Made by a program: the position numbers and the translations under genes. This document shows positions 10,526-23,489 of a stretch of 64,000 nucleotides of DNA, in pieces. The notes under the pieces are model-generated. The model was not told where the DNA came from. It worked only from the letters and a program-made list of their open reading frames with translations, and ran no database searches. Numbering within the stretch: position 1 is the first letter of the stretch; the number at the start of each line of letters is the position of its first letter. Source of the stretch: Megalobrama amblycephala (lineage: Eukaryota; Chordata; Actinopteri; Cypriniformes; Xenocyprididae); NCBI RefSeq assembly GCF_018812025.1, contig NC_063066.1, positions 12,025,882 to 12,089,881 on the forward strand, in the 5' to 3' direction.

Positions 10526-13500
10526 CACAGAAAGACGTACCAGTATCCAATTCTCTTTTATGCTTGAATGACAAATAACACACAGAATTATGCCAAAATG
10601 CCAGTTTTGTGGAGTATTCTCATAAGAACAATCTTAAATGAGTTAAATGAACTTAAAGATTTGTGAGAAAAAATAGATGCTATGTTTCGGCAACATTAGG
10701 TCTTAAAGTCACAGCAGCCTAATAAAATAAACCAGTTGCTGTGATGTTTGTCATTAATGTTAATCAAAGAACAAAGGTAACACAGACAATTGTAGCGTTA
10801 ATTAGGATTAATATATATTTCATTTATAATGTATGCAGTAAAGACTGTAAAGTGATAACTTTATTCAGTTTCTGTATATTTCATACCTGTTAGACAGGTA
10901 GGAAGGCCGCAGGTAAATATGACATTTATTATAATGGGTTTATGTGAAGATTGCTTTATGTTCACTTAAATTAAAAGTTATTTTTTTAAAGCCTAATAAA
11001 TTTTGAGCTTTCAATTATACTGTAATGTCTATTATTAATGTTTTAAAAAAATACATTTCATTGACATTAATACCGTTATTAGTATCGGTGACACTTCATT
11101 CATAAAAAGATGCCATTACAACAAATATTTAAAATATACTGTCTTTAAGTTGTTTCTACAATAATTTGGAGAGTAACTGTGAAATTATTACAATATAAAA
11201 ATATGATAAACTCCAAAAAAATTAATGAGTTATTTTTTTAATCGATTGACAGCACTAATGTTCTTATATTTAGGCGACTGTAGGTTACTTCAATTGCTGC
11301 ACTGTCTATTGCAAATATTTCAAAATCATTATTTCCTGCTTTGCAGTACTTTTAATTTACCCAAGCAATAAAGAAATAAATGAATTTACAGCTATTTCAA
11401 TTGCTATTATTGAAAGAATGTAGGAAGGGTTGCTTTATGAGACATGCTGAAATAATTATCATGTAAGAACTGCCAAATTTAGGAGGGAAACTAATGCAGT
11501 AAGCTGTAAATCTTTACATTCTTCTGCCTCTTCATAAAGTGTGAAAATTAAAGACTTGAGAGATATTACTATACTGAAAAAAATGGCAACATGACAGTTA
11601 TTAAATGCTTAAGATTAAACCAAATAAACTGGTTGGAAGATATGATTTAAAAGAAGTAAAATATTTCTAATAATCTAATAATCTAATATCTTGTTTGTAA
11701 GTGTCTTATGTATGATGTTTCTCCCACTCCCAGGAGTACAGTACATGAAAATGCACTGCTGTTTTTTTTTTTTTTTTAAATGAGCCATGAAAATTAAACT
11801 ACTGCTCTACGAAGCGACGGTTTGCGAGCATAGAGAAAATATAAGAATTATTCCTCTGTATTTGCAAAGGAATGTTAGCAAAATCCCTCGGTTGTGAACA
11901 GATAATCCAGGATCGCTTTCACAGAGGACGCTCTCTCTCACTCGGATGCTGATGTTCAAATCTGCAATTTCTAGAAAAAATCAACATGCAAATGACAGTA
12001 AAAGAGCACTAAGGGTTAAAAAAAAAAAATCTTTGTTGTGATCCTTATTAAGCACAATGTAAAAGAAGATCTTTCATTAAAATATCACAAACAACATATG
12101 TAGTCAGATGTGAATCCATTATGTTTCACACAAATCCCATATTCTTTCTCAGAATTACTTTCAAATACAAATAAGTCCAAATACAAATCCTGTTGTCATT
12201 CCTTATAATTTGACTGTGTGTCCCAGCATATCTCTCATGACATGTGACGTGTCCCAGAGTGCTCTGGTCTCAGTGAAGCAGCGTTACATCTGCATCCGTG
12301 CTTTTCCTGCATCGGTGGAAAACACACACTAGATCTGCCGCTCTGTCTAATTACCTCATACAGCATGGCAACTTCAAAAAAAGCAAGAGGTTGAACTTTC
12401 ATATATATATATATTGATCTTAATTATTTCGGCCCCAGAGGGTTAAACAAACTCCAAAGTGGAAGCAGAGGGGTAGCTCTGTTTTTTTCAAGCTTTACTG
12501 GGATTTGGCTCAATTGGTATAGAGGTGCGCTGCAAAAGGGAGAGACGGGAAAAACAGCCTCGGGCACCTAGCTGAGGATTTGACCTGCTCTCGCAGCCCG
12601 GGAGAGAAAGAAACGGAGAGAGCGAGAGACGGAGAGAGAAAAAAAAGTCTGCTTTCCCACACTCTCCAGGTTGGGTTTTTAAGGCTGGATATAGCAGTGC
12701 CCCTATAGGTGTGTGCATTTCCAAGACATTGCTAGGCAATAAGTGCGTGAGATGTTGAACAATTCAAACACTGTGCTGCCGTGCCGACCCAAGGCTCAGC
12801 TTACAGCCTCAAAATTAAACAAATAATAATAATTAAGAAAAAAATATCAGCTCATAGTCCCTGCGCTCCGAGGCCTCACACGTTCAGCCGAGTCACGCAA
12901 TGCAGCTCGACGTGGCCCTATATGATAAAAGGGAATTATAAGCTAACACTAGAAGTTCAGAACCAAGTTATATCCTGTACCTTTGAAGTTTGTCGACTTG
13001 TGTGTTTTCAATTGATACTTTTGGAATAAGTTGTGAAAATAAATATAAGAGGCTGCGTTTTTTTGAAATAGCTCATTCAACTTCTTTATTTCTCTACAGT
13101 TTTAAACATTGCAAAAAAAATCAACAGTTTTTAAATATGTTTGGCTGACCAAAAATATAATACCTAAAACTTGGTTTTGTGTCAGATCTGAACAAATTTA
13201 AAACCTAATTTTGCATCTTTCTCCAACACGGTTAGCAAATAAACACCTTACAGTTGGGTCATCTCGAATTTAAATGCATACATATATCACCGACAGCTAT
13301 TCAAAAGAAATAGTGTTGCTTCATACTTCAAGTTCTGCTACAGGAATCATCTCTTTTTTTACTCCATGTATTTTTGCTCTTCCCTACCTTTCTATTTTGC
13401 TGGTATTTTTTGAGGAGAGTTCTGCTCTACTACGGTTATGATAATTTGATCGGTGAAGACATAGATATTTGAACTGGAAGAACAGGAAGATGCAAATCCC

Positions 13501-14924
13501 CCCGTAAATCCCTATGCCATACAAGCCTCAGCCGACGGTGCAGTTTAATATCTGCAGCCATGATTAAAAAGAGAAGGTGAAGCTCCATTGTAGTAATAAG
13601 AAGGATGAATGTGCAACACAGGGGCTGGGAAAAGAGGGGTAGGGGGGAGGTTTTCTTTTTTCTTTCTTTCTTTTTTTTTTTTTTTTTTTTTGTGATGACC
13701 TTTTATCTCCCCATGTCTATGAATTATAATTCAGAGGATATGAAATCTGACAAGGAACTTTTGTTGTCCCTCAAGGCACCAAATAATTTAGAATATTGAT
13801 TCAGGTACAAGCATTTTATACAGGGTCACCTGTGAGTACTCTGCATTCTCATTGGATCACAAAATGCTGTGTAAATTCTACATAAAAATAACAGATTTGT
13901 TAAAAATATTAAGGACAATTGACTATCATGCTCTGAATAATTGATAATTTTTTTTCTCTAATATCATAATTTTATCATAATTGTATTTTGACTGCAAACA
14001 TTACAGTGTTTTTAGACTGAATCGTGTTTTAAAATGTATTGTAAATATACAAGAATATTCAGTTTCAGCTTATTTTTCAATGTAATCCATTTGATAGAGG
14101 CTTTATCAAATTTCTGCAGCTTGAAGCTAACACAGGCCTTTTATCTTATACCCACATATAGGGAAAAAAAAGACTATGATCATACTTAGCAGTCCACAAT
14201 TCAAGGACTGAATATTCGTACAGGCATATTTATACTGAGTGAATGTCTAACCCATAATGTTGACATGACGTCTTTCATCATTTGAAATAAGAGACATTTG
14301 GATTAAGAAAATGACAGTTTTCATTTCAGTTTGACCTGTCACTTTAGGACTAACTAAAGAACTATAAGCAGAATTTTCATGTAGATTTTTCCCATGTCAG
14401 TTACACTATTTCACTGGAAAAATATATTTTATTTAATGTGTTAGCATGCAAGGTAAATCATTATAAAGGAGTGGAAAAACTGCTCTATCTGCAATACAAT
14501 AGTGATGAAGAGCTGTAAACAGTTTGGGTCTGTTAATAAAAGATTGAAATAAGCATTTCCAAAGTTGAAATTTCACTATCACTGATGCACCACAACATAT
14601 TATAATTATGTAGCTGCATCCACATTAAAAGTTAAATATAAAAAATAAAAAAAAGTGCTGAGTGGAAAAATCTGGAACTCCCAATTGCTATTTGAGTTTT
14701 GTAAAATTCAGTTATACCTGAATAAATAAATGACAGTCAACTTATTTTATTTTGTCTGTATTGCATATGTTTGAAAATCCGCTAATTTCAGCTGAATGAA
14801 AAAAATAAATCTGTTCATCAAACTTTAAGGATTAGTACTTCATAGTCAATGCATCCATGAACGTTTAAAAATGTCAAAAGATAAAGGGGGGAAAAATGAA
14901 ACAAATGCAAAACAATGTGATGAT
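10526..14924. other. Long mostly single-copy stretch without recognised genes
   Basis: I see no transposon ends and no gene. Poly(T) runs lie at 11761-11777 and 13653-13691. A GC-richer patch at 12430-12920 contains GAGA-rich sequence and an open frame of 83 codons on the minus strand (12488-12739) without a recognisable domain. The block 13440-13590 is complex sequence of the sort that can be conserved regulatory DNA, but this is not testable here. Confidence 0.45.
13653..13691. repeat. CTTT/poly(T) low-complexity tract
   Basis: Several CTTT units run into a long T homopolymer. Confidence 0.9.
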
Positions 14925-14936
14925 TGTGTGTGTGTG

Positions 14937-15022
<86 letters not shown>
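14925..15022. repeat. Compound (TG)n-(TA)n-(CA)n microsatellite
   Basis: A TG run (14925-14936) is followed by TA (about 14937-14980) and then CA with one CG interruption (to 15022). Because TG and CA are complements and TA is self-complementary, the tract is one near-perfect dyad. Confidence 0.95.
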
Positions 15023-15026
<4 letters not shown>

Positions 15027-17089
15027 AGTTGACTGTGGATGATAGCTGTTCATAGTGCACTTCTTTCACTTTCAGATAGCGTCTAGACTCAGTCTTAACC
15101 ACCATTCCATTCAATTCAATAGGACATTAAGACATGGATGAGTCTTTGGGTCGATAGTGTCAGCAGAACTATAGCAAACTCTCTAATGGAAACCAAATTG
15201 GGTGGCTGTTTTATAGCAGCAAGGCAGAAGCAGACGCACAGAGGTTGAGGGCAATAGACTGAGGTCATACAGGTCAGAGATCAGAGCATTCTCCTATCAT
15301 AAGGACAGAAATCAGATTTACAATTAGACAGGCAAGTCAGGGGTACACATATTCACACACATACATCAATGAAAATTCATACAAATTTGCAAGCACATTT
15401 TATGTTTCATAGGCCTGTATGTTAGAAGAAGTTAAAAGTTCATGCAACATTAGTTTATATGCATAAAGGGAATTTAGAATAGAATAGAATAGAATAGAAT
15501 AGAATAGAATAGAATAGAATAGAATAGAATAGAATAGAATAGAATTAAGCATTATTTATAAATTTTACATGCAGCAAAATATGAGTGATCATCTGATGTC
15601 ACTTTGATACAAATAAAGCAATTTCACAGTGTTTGAGCATTTGTGTTTGAATGTGTGTGTTTACCAGTGTGAAATTACTTCCTGTCACTGAGATACACTG
15701 TGCACTTCTATGTTTTCTCCTCACACATTTATGTCAATAAAAATGCTGTGCGTCCGTTCTGGGGACAGCCAGCGAAAACACTCTAAGTAAATTAGGCACT
15801 TCAAGTGGCATGAATCACCAGTCTAGTCTCAGTATTGCTCGGGCGGAAGAAAGTGGAGGCTTAATGATCTAAACCATGTGAAGGTCGTCCCTCCTCTGTC
15901 ACCAGTAACAGTGAAATGTCACTCTAAATTCCTGCTTCTAACAATATACACATCCTTGGAGTTTCCAGGTGTGGTCAAGCCTTTTTATAGTTTTATTTTC
16001 AATCATTATGAGGTGTAATGCCACCCATTTAAACAAATACATATTATTTAAAATAAAATAAAAATATATATATATAAAAGTTAATATTTATTTAGTTTGG
16101 AAATCTTAACCTAGAGTTTGGTAAATATTTGTTTAACAGATTAAATGGTTAAAATATGACTCGTTCGGCAAAAAAGAATTGGAGCTGCTGACTTAAAACC
16201 TAAATCTCAGGACTGACGTTATGATTCCTGATTACAATCTTCTCCAATTCCACCCTTTGTTGGGCTTTTGTGTGCTTCAAAACCAAGTAAGCTACTTAAG
16301 AAAACACCCCTCGCTGGGTGAAGTGAGCACAGACAGTGTTTCATTACAGTGTTAGCCACATTTAATGTTCAGAGTTTTGCGTTCATAAACGAACAATTCT
16401 TTGTTGTACCAAGAAATGTTTAAAGACTGTAAATTGCATTTATACGCATCATCTGTGTTACTTACACTGACTCTCTGCTCAACACCACAGTTGTCATTGT
16501 TGCTGCCCCCTGGAGATAGTGGCTATGAAGTACCTAAATTGGTAGTGACAGACATGCACTTATAAACAAAGTGTACATTTACATTTGCACATTTTTCAGA
16601 CTTTCCGATTTGAGTTTAGACTTTTCCATAAACCATTATAAACTATCTTGTCAATTTTTAAAAAGGCAGTTTTCTGTCCTGTGGTGTTTCCTTTTGGAAG
16701 AAGACATTTCAATACCCAATAGGCTTTGCTACATTCCAGCTATTTGCATTGCATCTTCAGATGATTTTCAGAAGAATTGTTGAAACTAGAAACATACATC
16801 GCACCAGGTTTTGAGTCTGCATATTTTTCTGCAATTATACATGAAATCTCAACACAAATCCCAAATAAGTTGGGATAACACAAAAAAATTGGTAATCAGT
16901 TATATCAAATTTTTTTGAGTTAAGATGTTCCCAATTTTAAGTAAGCAGAACTATCATGTTTTGAGTTTATAGTACTCATGCATGTTAATTGCTCCTAACT
17001 TTAAGTACCGAGTTAGTTAACTCACACATTTTGATAGCAATTAACATAAAATACTTTTTTACTTTGAGTTCTTTCAAATCAAATGAGTT
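15023..17089. other. Mostly single-copy DNA with one pentamer satellite
   Basis: No gene is recognised. A TAGAA array lies at 15475-15545. From about 16858 the text resembles a worn left arm of the CACTGTAAACC element that follows (CCCAAATAAGTTGGG compared with CCCTAATAAGTTG), so 16858-17089 may be an older copy. Confidence 0.45.
15475..15545. repeat. (TAGAA)14 pentanucleotide array
   Basis: About fourteen perfect TAGAA units are readable. The absence of interruptions suggests recent slippage. Confidence 0.97.
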
Positions 17090-17520
17090 CACTGTAAACC
17101 CTAATAAGTTGTCAGAACTCAAAAAAAGTTAAAGTTAGATTTTTTTTCAAGTATGTTTTTTGTTGTTCTTAAAATGAAATATTTGAGTAGACAAATTTAT
17201 ACATATATACATAAATGTATACATACATATACAGTACTTAATTTTAGTATTTACTCTCCCTTTCGAATGCCATGAACAAAGCATGCTGGGAAACAGAAAT
17301 TCCAGCCCAGTTTCAGTTAAACTTAAGTTTGTCTAAATTAAAAGAAGTGAGTTCATACAACTCAAAACATTGAAACAGTTCAGTTTACTTGAAACATGCC
17401 AGTGCTGTGAACTCAAAAGAAAAAGAAAGTTCTTTAGCTGAACTAATTTTTTTTAATTTAAGTTTGTCCTACTCAAACCAATTTAGTATTTTGAGCGCTT
17501 TATTTTGAGGGTTTACAGTG
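17090..17520. mobile_element. CACTGTAAACC-ended MITE, 431 bp
   Basis: Starts CACTGTAAACCCT at 17090 and ends with the inverse AGGGTTTACAGTG at 17520. Inside, AACTCAAAA and its inverses recur. No coding capacity. The ends resemble the other CACTG families in the window, but the interior differs. Confidence 0.85.
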
Positions 17521-18631
17521 TATAAATGATGATGTATTACTCTCTCCCTATCTGGTCATCTCTTTCAACTCCCCTATAAGAGGGTCAGAACAGATATGAG
17601 GACAGCTGAGCTCTGGCTGTCCAGAGATGGTTTCCTTCACAACAATGTATAAAGAAGTCAAGGTGAAATTCCCCGAGAAGCTGTAACTTTTCAACATGCA
17701 GTTGTATAGTCAGATAGATTTACACGCTTCCGTGACTGACTAACAAGGTCAAGAGCAGGAGGCTAATAAAAATGTAAAAAAAGAGAAGAAGAGAGAAACA
17801 GAACTCTTCTCTCGCCTCCATTCATCCAAGGCTCCGCATCCAGTACAAGCAAATATTAAGCAGAAAATCGTGAGATCAGAAATATAAAGAGCTATAAATA
17901 CTGAATACAAATCGCATGCAGTCTTGGTATTCACACAAAAAAAACAGAGTCAGAGAAGAAACAACAAAACACACGGTTGCACGCTAACTCTAAATCCAGC
18001 TATTCTTTTCTTTCGGCCCTTCTCTCTTTCTATTTTCTCTCACGCGCTGACCCGCGGCTTCCGATGTCACAGACACATTAAAGGCGAGTTTATTATCAGG
18101 CCGGAGAAAGACAACACACTCAGTGCCTGAATTATGACGACAGTTGGAAATCCGTTGTCTCAAGCATGAAGCCAAATGGACTGTATTTCTTCTCTCTGTA
18201 AAAACATACATCACTGAGGGCTGAAGGGCAGACTCTCAGTAGGTAAGCGTTCTGTAGTCGTGGCCCTCACTTAACCAGCACTGGGGGCCAGATCACTCTG
18301 ATAAAGCAACTATTTAACCCTGACTTGAACTCCCACTGAAAATACAACCCTCGCATGGCACTATCTCCAAGAGGTCGAGAATAAAACAGCGACGGGAAAG
18401 AAAATATCACGTGCGTCCGATGAGCCAGAGAAAGCAAACATTTGCTCAAATTCATAAGCTTGTTATTTGGGTTTGCCTAAGATCTTATCACCTATCCTGA
18501 TCCAAAACACTTACAGATAGTAAATATTGTCTGGGGGACTTAAACATCTCATTTTTGTCACCAAATTTAAATAAGTCACCTGCGTGATTTTTTTTTTATT
18601 ATTATTATTCTCAAAATACTAATAGCAATTT
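17521..18631. other. Single-copy non-coding DNA
   Basis: No repeat ends or gene are recognised. Complex, GC-richer sequence at 17990-18460 has overlapping short open frames on both strands, none with a known domain. It could contain regulatory DNA. Confidence 0.4.
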
Positions 18632-18903
18632 TTGGTTACACTATGATATAGGGAACATATATTCACTATTAACTACAACTTTTGCCTCAATAAACTCTTA
18701 ATTTACTTATTAATAGTTAGTAAGGTAGCTGTTGTAGCGTTTAAGTTTAGGTATTAGTTTAGGATTGGGTAGGGATGTAGAATATGGTCATGCAGAATAA
18801 GGCTGTGCTTTTAAAGTACTAATAATCTGCCAATATGCAAGCTAAAAAGCAACTAGTTAAAAGTGAGAACTGTTAGAACCCCATACTAAAATGTTACCCA
18901 ATT
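18632..18903. mobile_element. Short repeat with GGTTACAC/GTTACCCA ends
   Basis: Begins TGGTTACACTATGATATAGG and ends ACTAAAATGTTACCCA, a pair I recognise as the ends of a common fish MITE. The ends are imperfect inverted repeats and the middle is AT-rich without coding capacity. Confidence 0.65.
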
Positions 18904-19513
18904 TTTTTTTAATCAATTGCACAGTCTTCTTTCGGATCATCTAAAAACCACAGACATAATGTTGATACATTTATGCATGAAAAATCCTGTCTTTTTCCCA
19001 ACCAAGACACATCTAAAACAAAAACCTAGACAGCTGTCAATCAGGCGTCTGTCACTAGTAACTTTCCCAGGGTTGGGCTGTGCGCTGGCATCCCCACACT
19101 GTTTTCAGATAAACAGTTCCTATTACACTGCAAACAGCTCTTCGTGCCCTCCCCTCCTCCTCCGAAAACAGAGTCATAATTCAAAACAAATGATTCCAGG
19201 CTTTGATGAGAGCACTTTTATGGGTCACAGAGAGTGAACCTCCCTACCGACATCTGTTTGATTTTATCTACTTGAACTTTATCCTCAGCTGAAGATTTAT
19301 CGGCCTGCACTGGACCGAGCCTGTTAAAGTCGCCGTAACAGACAGGGTGAGAGAGGGACCGTGGGGGTGATCGTGAAGGACCGTGCGAGTAAATGAGTGT
19401 GGAATAGCAAGTGCGTGAATTAATTAGTTGCAATGAGTGATGAGGGGGGAAAAAAGCCCAATATTGGAATAGTAATATGCGAGAGTGGGCCAGAGGGCAG
19501 AAGATAAGAATTA
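18904..19513. other. Single-copy non-coding DNA
   Basis: No gene or transposon is recognised. The block 19010-19430 is GC-richer and complex, with short open frames on both strands that have no recognisable domain. It is a candidate for conserved regulatory DNA. Confidence 0.4.
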
Positions 19514-19856
19514 GGTTACACTTTATTTTGATGGTCCCCTTTAGATATTCTGTTGACTATAAATAACATTGCAACTTCATGCCAACTAACTCTAATGAGA
19601 GTATTAGTTGAGTATTAGTAAACTGTATATGGGTAAGTGCTAGTAGAATAAAGAGTGGGTTTGTAGAATAAGTTGACATGTAGTTGCAAAATTACTTATA
19701 GTAGAATGTCTGCTGGGGGAGCATCAACATAAAGTGTCAGCAGATATTAAGCTGACAGTCTACTTATACTGTAATGGGAGTTAGTTGACATGTAGGTGCA
19801 ATGCTACTTATAGTCAACAGAATGTCTAAAAGGGCCCATCAAAATAAAGTGATATT
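19514..19856. mobile_element. Short MITE with GGTTACACTTTATTTTGATGG end
   Basis: GGTTACACTTTATTTTGATG at 19514 is mirrored by CATCAAAATAAAGTGATATT at 19837-19856. Paired subterminal repeats around AGACATTCTGTTGACTATA-like sequence also mirror. It encodes nothing and is a family common in cyprinids from memory. Confidence 0.85.
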
Positions 19857-19907
19857 GTGAATTATTACAAAATATGTCATATGGTCTTCACAAGAGTCAT
19901 TTGGGTG

Positions 19908-19919
19908 GGGGGGGGGGGG
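19908..19919. repeat. Poly(G) run
   Basis: Twelve consecutive G residues beside an A-rich run. Simple sequence. Confidence 0.9.
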
Positions 19920-19961
19920 TATTTAAGAAAAAAAAAAATGTTTTTTAAAGAAATGCTTATA

Positions 19962-20903
19962 TACAGTACAGTCCAAAAGTTTGGAACCACTAAGATTTTT
20001 AATGTTTTTAAAAGAAGTTTCGTCTGCTCACCAAGGCTACATTTATTTAATTAAAAATACAATAAAAAACAGTAATATTGTGAAATATTATTACAATTTA
20101 AAATAACTGTGTACTATTTAAATATATTTGACAAAGTAATTTATTCCTGTGATGCAAAGCTGAATTTTCAGCATCATTACTCCAGTCTTCAGTGTCACAT
20201 GATCCTTCAGAAATCATTCTAATATGCTGATTTGCTGCTCAATAAACATTTATGATTATTTTCAATGTTGAAAACAGTTGTGTACTTTTTTTTTCAGGAT
20301 TCCTTGATGAATAGAAAGTTCAAAAGAACAGCATTTATCTGAAATACAAAGCTTCTGTAGCATTATACACTACCGTTCAAAAGTTTGGGGTCAGTAAGAA
20401 TTTTTATTTTTATTTTTTTGAAAAGAAATTAAAGAAATGAATACTTTTATTCAGCAAGGATGCATTAAATCAATCAAAAGTGGCAGTAAAGACATTTATA
20501 ATGTTACAAAAGATTAGATTTCAGATAAACACTGTTCTTTTGAACTTTCTATTCATCAAATAATCCTGAAAAAAAATATTGTACACAAATATTTTGTACA
20601 ATTGTACACATTAAATGTTTCTTGAGCAGCAGATCAGCATATTAGAGTGATTTCTGAAGGATCATGTGACACTGAAGACTGGAGTAATGATGCTGAAAAT
20701 TCAGCTTTGCCATCACAGGAATAAATTACTTTGTGAAATATATTCAAATAGAAAACAGTTATTTTAAATTGTAATAATATTTCATAATATTACTGTTTTT
20801 TACTGTATTTTTAATTAAATAAATGTAGCCTTGGTGAGCAGACGAAACTTCTTTTAAAAACATTAAAAATCTTAGTGGTTCCAAACTTTTGGACTGTACT
20901 GTA
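19962..20903. mobile_element. TA-flanked Tc1/mariner-type MITE, palindromic
   Basis: TA (19962-19963) precedes CAGTACAGTCCAAAAGTTTG, and the inverse ending GGACTGTACTG is followed by TA (20902-20903). Arms of roughly 400 bases are inverted copies. In the middle, at about 20366-20400, lies another family terminus, TACCGTTCAAAAGTTTGG, so the body is a head-to-head composite. CAGT ends with TA flanks are typical of Tc1/mariner. No transposase is present. Confidence 0.9.
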
Positions 20904-20919
20904 TTTATAGTAAAATTAC

Positions 20920-20950
<31 letters not shown>

Positions 20951-21118
20951 CAGTAACACTGTGAAATATTATTACAAGTTAAAATAATTATACTGTATTT
21001 TAATATATTTTCAAATGCCATTTACTATCACTTTATATATTTAATGCATCCTCACTTTTTGTAAAAAAAAAAAAAAAAAAAAAAATCTTACTGACCCCAG
21101 ACTTTTGGGGTATCTCAA
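20904..21118. mobile_element. Fragment of the same Tc1-type MITE family
   Basis: The text resumes family sequence (ACTGTGAAATATTATTACAA, then TTAATGCATCCTCACTTTTTG) and ends near CTTACTGACCCCAGACTTTT. Poly(A) runs at 20923-20950 and 21063-21085 interrupt it. The neighbouring intact element may have inserted into it or lies beside it. Confidence 0.7.
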
Positions 21119-22046
21119 AAACTGAGTGAGAAGTGTTAATCTTTCATTTTTAACTTTACATTTCAATTTTCATTACAGTAGTACATCCATAAATATTCCC
21201 GCAAAAAGTATGGTTAAAATAATAAGTGTCTGTAAATTCTCTCTTCTATTCCTCATGCTATTAGCGTGTAGGTCGTGTACCAGTTGTTTAGTTGCTGTAC
21301 GTGTGGTTCAGGCAGCAGGTCAAAGCCCTGGTCAGAACTCTGAGATTCCCAGACTCTTAAAGGGCCTATAACTCATTCCCAAGCCTGCCTTAGACCCAGT
21401 CTCCTCCTGGCTCTTTCCAGCTCTGAAATATCCTTTCAAAGGCCTGGCGCTGGAGACAGATACTGAGGTGTTTGAGATAAGGTTGGAGATGCATTAAGGG
21501 ATTTTCCCTTTTAAAGTTGTCAAAGTTTTTTTTTTCCCTCTCTCTCTGCAGCCCCTTTTCAGTCATACATTTTTCCCAGAGGCTTGTGAAAGGAAACTGA
21601 AAAAATAGGTGAGCCAAAAAAGAGAGAGAAGCAGCATATTAAGCAGGGGGGGCTTAGGCTTGTGGTCACTTCACAGCTCATAAAGGATATGGAGGGAGAC
21701 TGTGAAGAGGGCCCAAATGCTGAGACTTAAGGGACAGGCAGAAGAAAAACCCAGCTACATTTAAAAGCACAAATCGTTAGTGGAAGCCAGGTCACAGAAA
21801 ACCTCTCCTCAGGTAGATCGCTGAGACTCCAGTCTTACAGGGGAAGAAAACAAGTAATACAATCTGCAACAAAGCACACTTTTGTACAGAGTTATATTAA
21901 AGACTCTAGGGGGAAAGTCAGACTGAAAGCCGACTTTGCGGACATTGCAGAAAGCCGAGTACCTATAAATTAACAGAAAAGGCAGAAGACCTTCATGTAG
22001 AAGTTGGTTCTGCAGTTATCGTATCGTAACTTTTTCTGGTCTGTCC
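21119..22046. other. Single-copy non-coding DNA
   Basis: No gene or repeat is recognised. A minus-strand open frame at 21390-21617 has no recognisable domain. AGAG-rich sequence occurs around 21530-21650. Confidence 0.4.
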
Positions 22047-22138
22047 TTAAACAGATTATTCACCCAAATAAAACTGCATGACTGACTTTCTTCTTTTGAA
22101 CACAAAGGAAGATATTTTAAACAATGTATCAGTGATAT
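22047..22138. mobile_element. Fragment of the TTCACCC foldback family
   Basis: TTAAACAGATTATTCACCC starts a worn terminus, followed by CTTTCTTCTTTTGAACACAA and GGAAGATATTTTAAACAATG, which match the left arm of that family. The other arm is missing. Confidence 0.7.
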
Positions 22139-22157
22139 ATATACATATACCTGTACT

Positions 22158-22197
<40 letters not shown>

Positions 22198-22210
22198 CTG
22201 TATATATATA
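22158..22210. repeat. (TG)n(TA)n microsatellite
   Basis: TG units change to a long TA run that abuts a MITE end. Confidence 0.93.
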
Positions 22211-22409
22211 CACTGTAAAAAAAATAATTGTTGGTTCAACTTAAGGTTACCTGGTTGCCTTAAAATTTTGAGTTCATTGAAATTACAACATTTTAGTTAA
22301 TACAATGAAGGCAAATTTATGAACAGAAACTCAAGATATTATATTATCTGAACCACATTAATTATCTAAGTTGATCTGACAAAAGAAAAAATGTTATGAT
22401 AACAAATCA

Positions 22410-22412
<3 letters not shown>
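22211..22412. mobile_element. CACTGTAAAA MITE, TTGCCTTAAAATTT subfamily, copy A
   Basis: Begins CACTGTAAAA and carries GGTTACCTGGTTGCCTTAAA and GAAACTCAAGATATTATATT. The right end is lost in a TA microsatellite. Sister copies are at 36025-37934 (broken by insertions) and, inverted, 61968-62192. It is useful here because it shows the uninterrupted sequence at the site where the 36 kb copy was invaded. Confidence 0.85.

Positions 22413-22450
<38 letters not shown>
22413..22450. repeat. (TA)n microsatellite
   Basis: A TA run at the truncated end of the MITE. Confidence 0.95.
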
Positions 22451-22455
<5 letters not shown>

Positions 22456-23489
22456 TTTTCCGTATGACTTTTTCTGTCTCTCTTGCAGTAATGCTGTGCC
22501 ATGATATAATGCTGAGACAGTCTCTGATGAAAGTTTCAAATCATTTCTCTAAATGTACACGATAAATATAAGGCTTTACTTTTCACTAAAAGTCAATCTA
22601 CTTTCATACCTTTGCTTCAAAAAGCCACAGATTTCAACAAGACCTTCTATTAATGTTTTTACGAAAATAAAGGAGGCCTGGCATAAGTTTGGTGAAGATG
22701 GAGGTGGACTGACAATCTGTTAATGCTAAGGAGCTATGAAATGTTCAGAATCACATTGAATTAATTAGTCTTTGAGAGGAGATTCAGGGTTTGAGTCCCG
22801 TGTGATGTGACAGTTAGCATCTTTAGATCTATCAAAAAACAGTTAAAATACGTCTTACTCCGCATAAACAGCCCCCTTGTCTTCTCCTTTGTCTTCTTCG
22901 CTCTCTCTGGAGTGGTTTAGGGGTGGTTGGAGGGGGTTTTGTCCAGCTTGAGCAGAGATTAAATTTAGACTGTGATTGGGAGAGTAAAGTTGACTCTGAG
23001 CATTAAGTGGGATTAAAGTTGGGCTGGCTGTGGCAGGACCTGAACACATTCACTGTTATGCACTGTTGCAGACCCCCTATTCATCTAAAGGTTTTGAAAG
23101 CACGAAAGAGAAAGAGAGAGAGAAAAGTGTGTGTTGGAGGGGTTCTGCAGGCCCATTTGTTATTTTAAATGTGGCTGTGAGTGTCTGCATTGAGGGACGA
23201 ATTAATCCATTAATCCAAAATTAGTATAAAAGATCAGTTCTTGCCACTGAAGCAGAGCAGAGCCGATCATGGGGCAAAGAACAGCATGCACTGGGTGACT
23301 GAGCATTTGAGTGTGTTTTGAGTGCGCAGGAATATCATTATGTGTGCGGAAGTGTGCATCCGAGTCGGCGTCTGACAATGTAAAATGAAACAAAGCATAA
23401 TTTTAAACTCCGCTTACATTCAAATCTGATATTAAGAACTTGTATTTTCTCAGTTCACCGATTTCACCAATTTTTTTCATCCTTTTAGT
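22451..23489. other. Single-copy non-coding DNA
   Basis: No gene or repeat boundary is recognised. Short open frames at 22855-23400 on both strands show no domain. A block at 22690-23060 is complex sequence that might be conserved. Confidence 0.4.
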
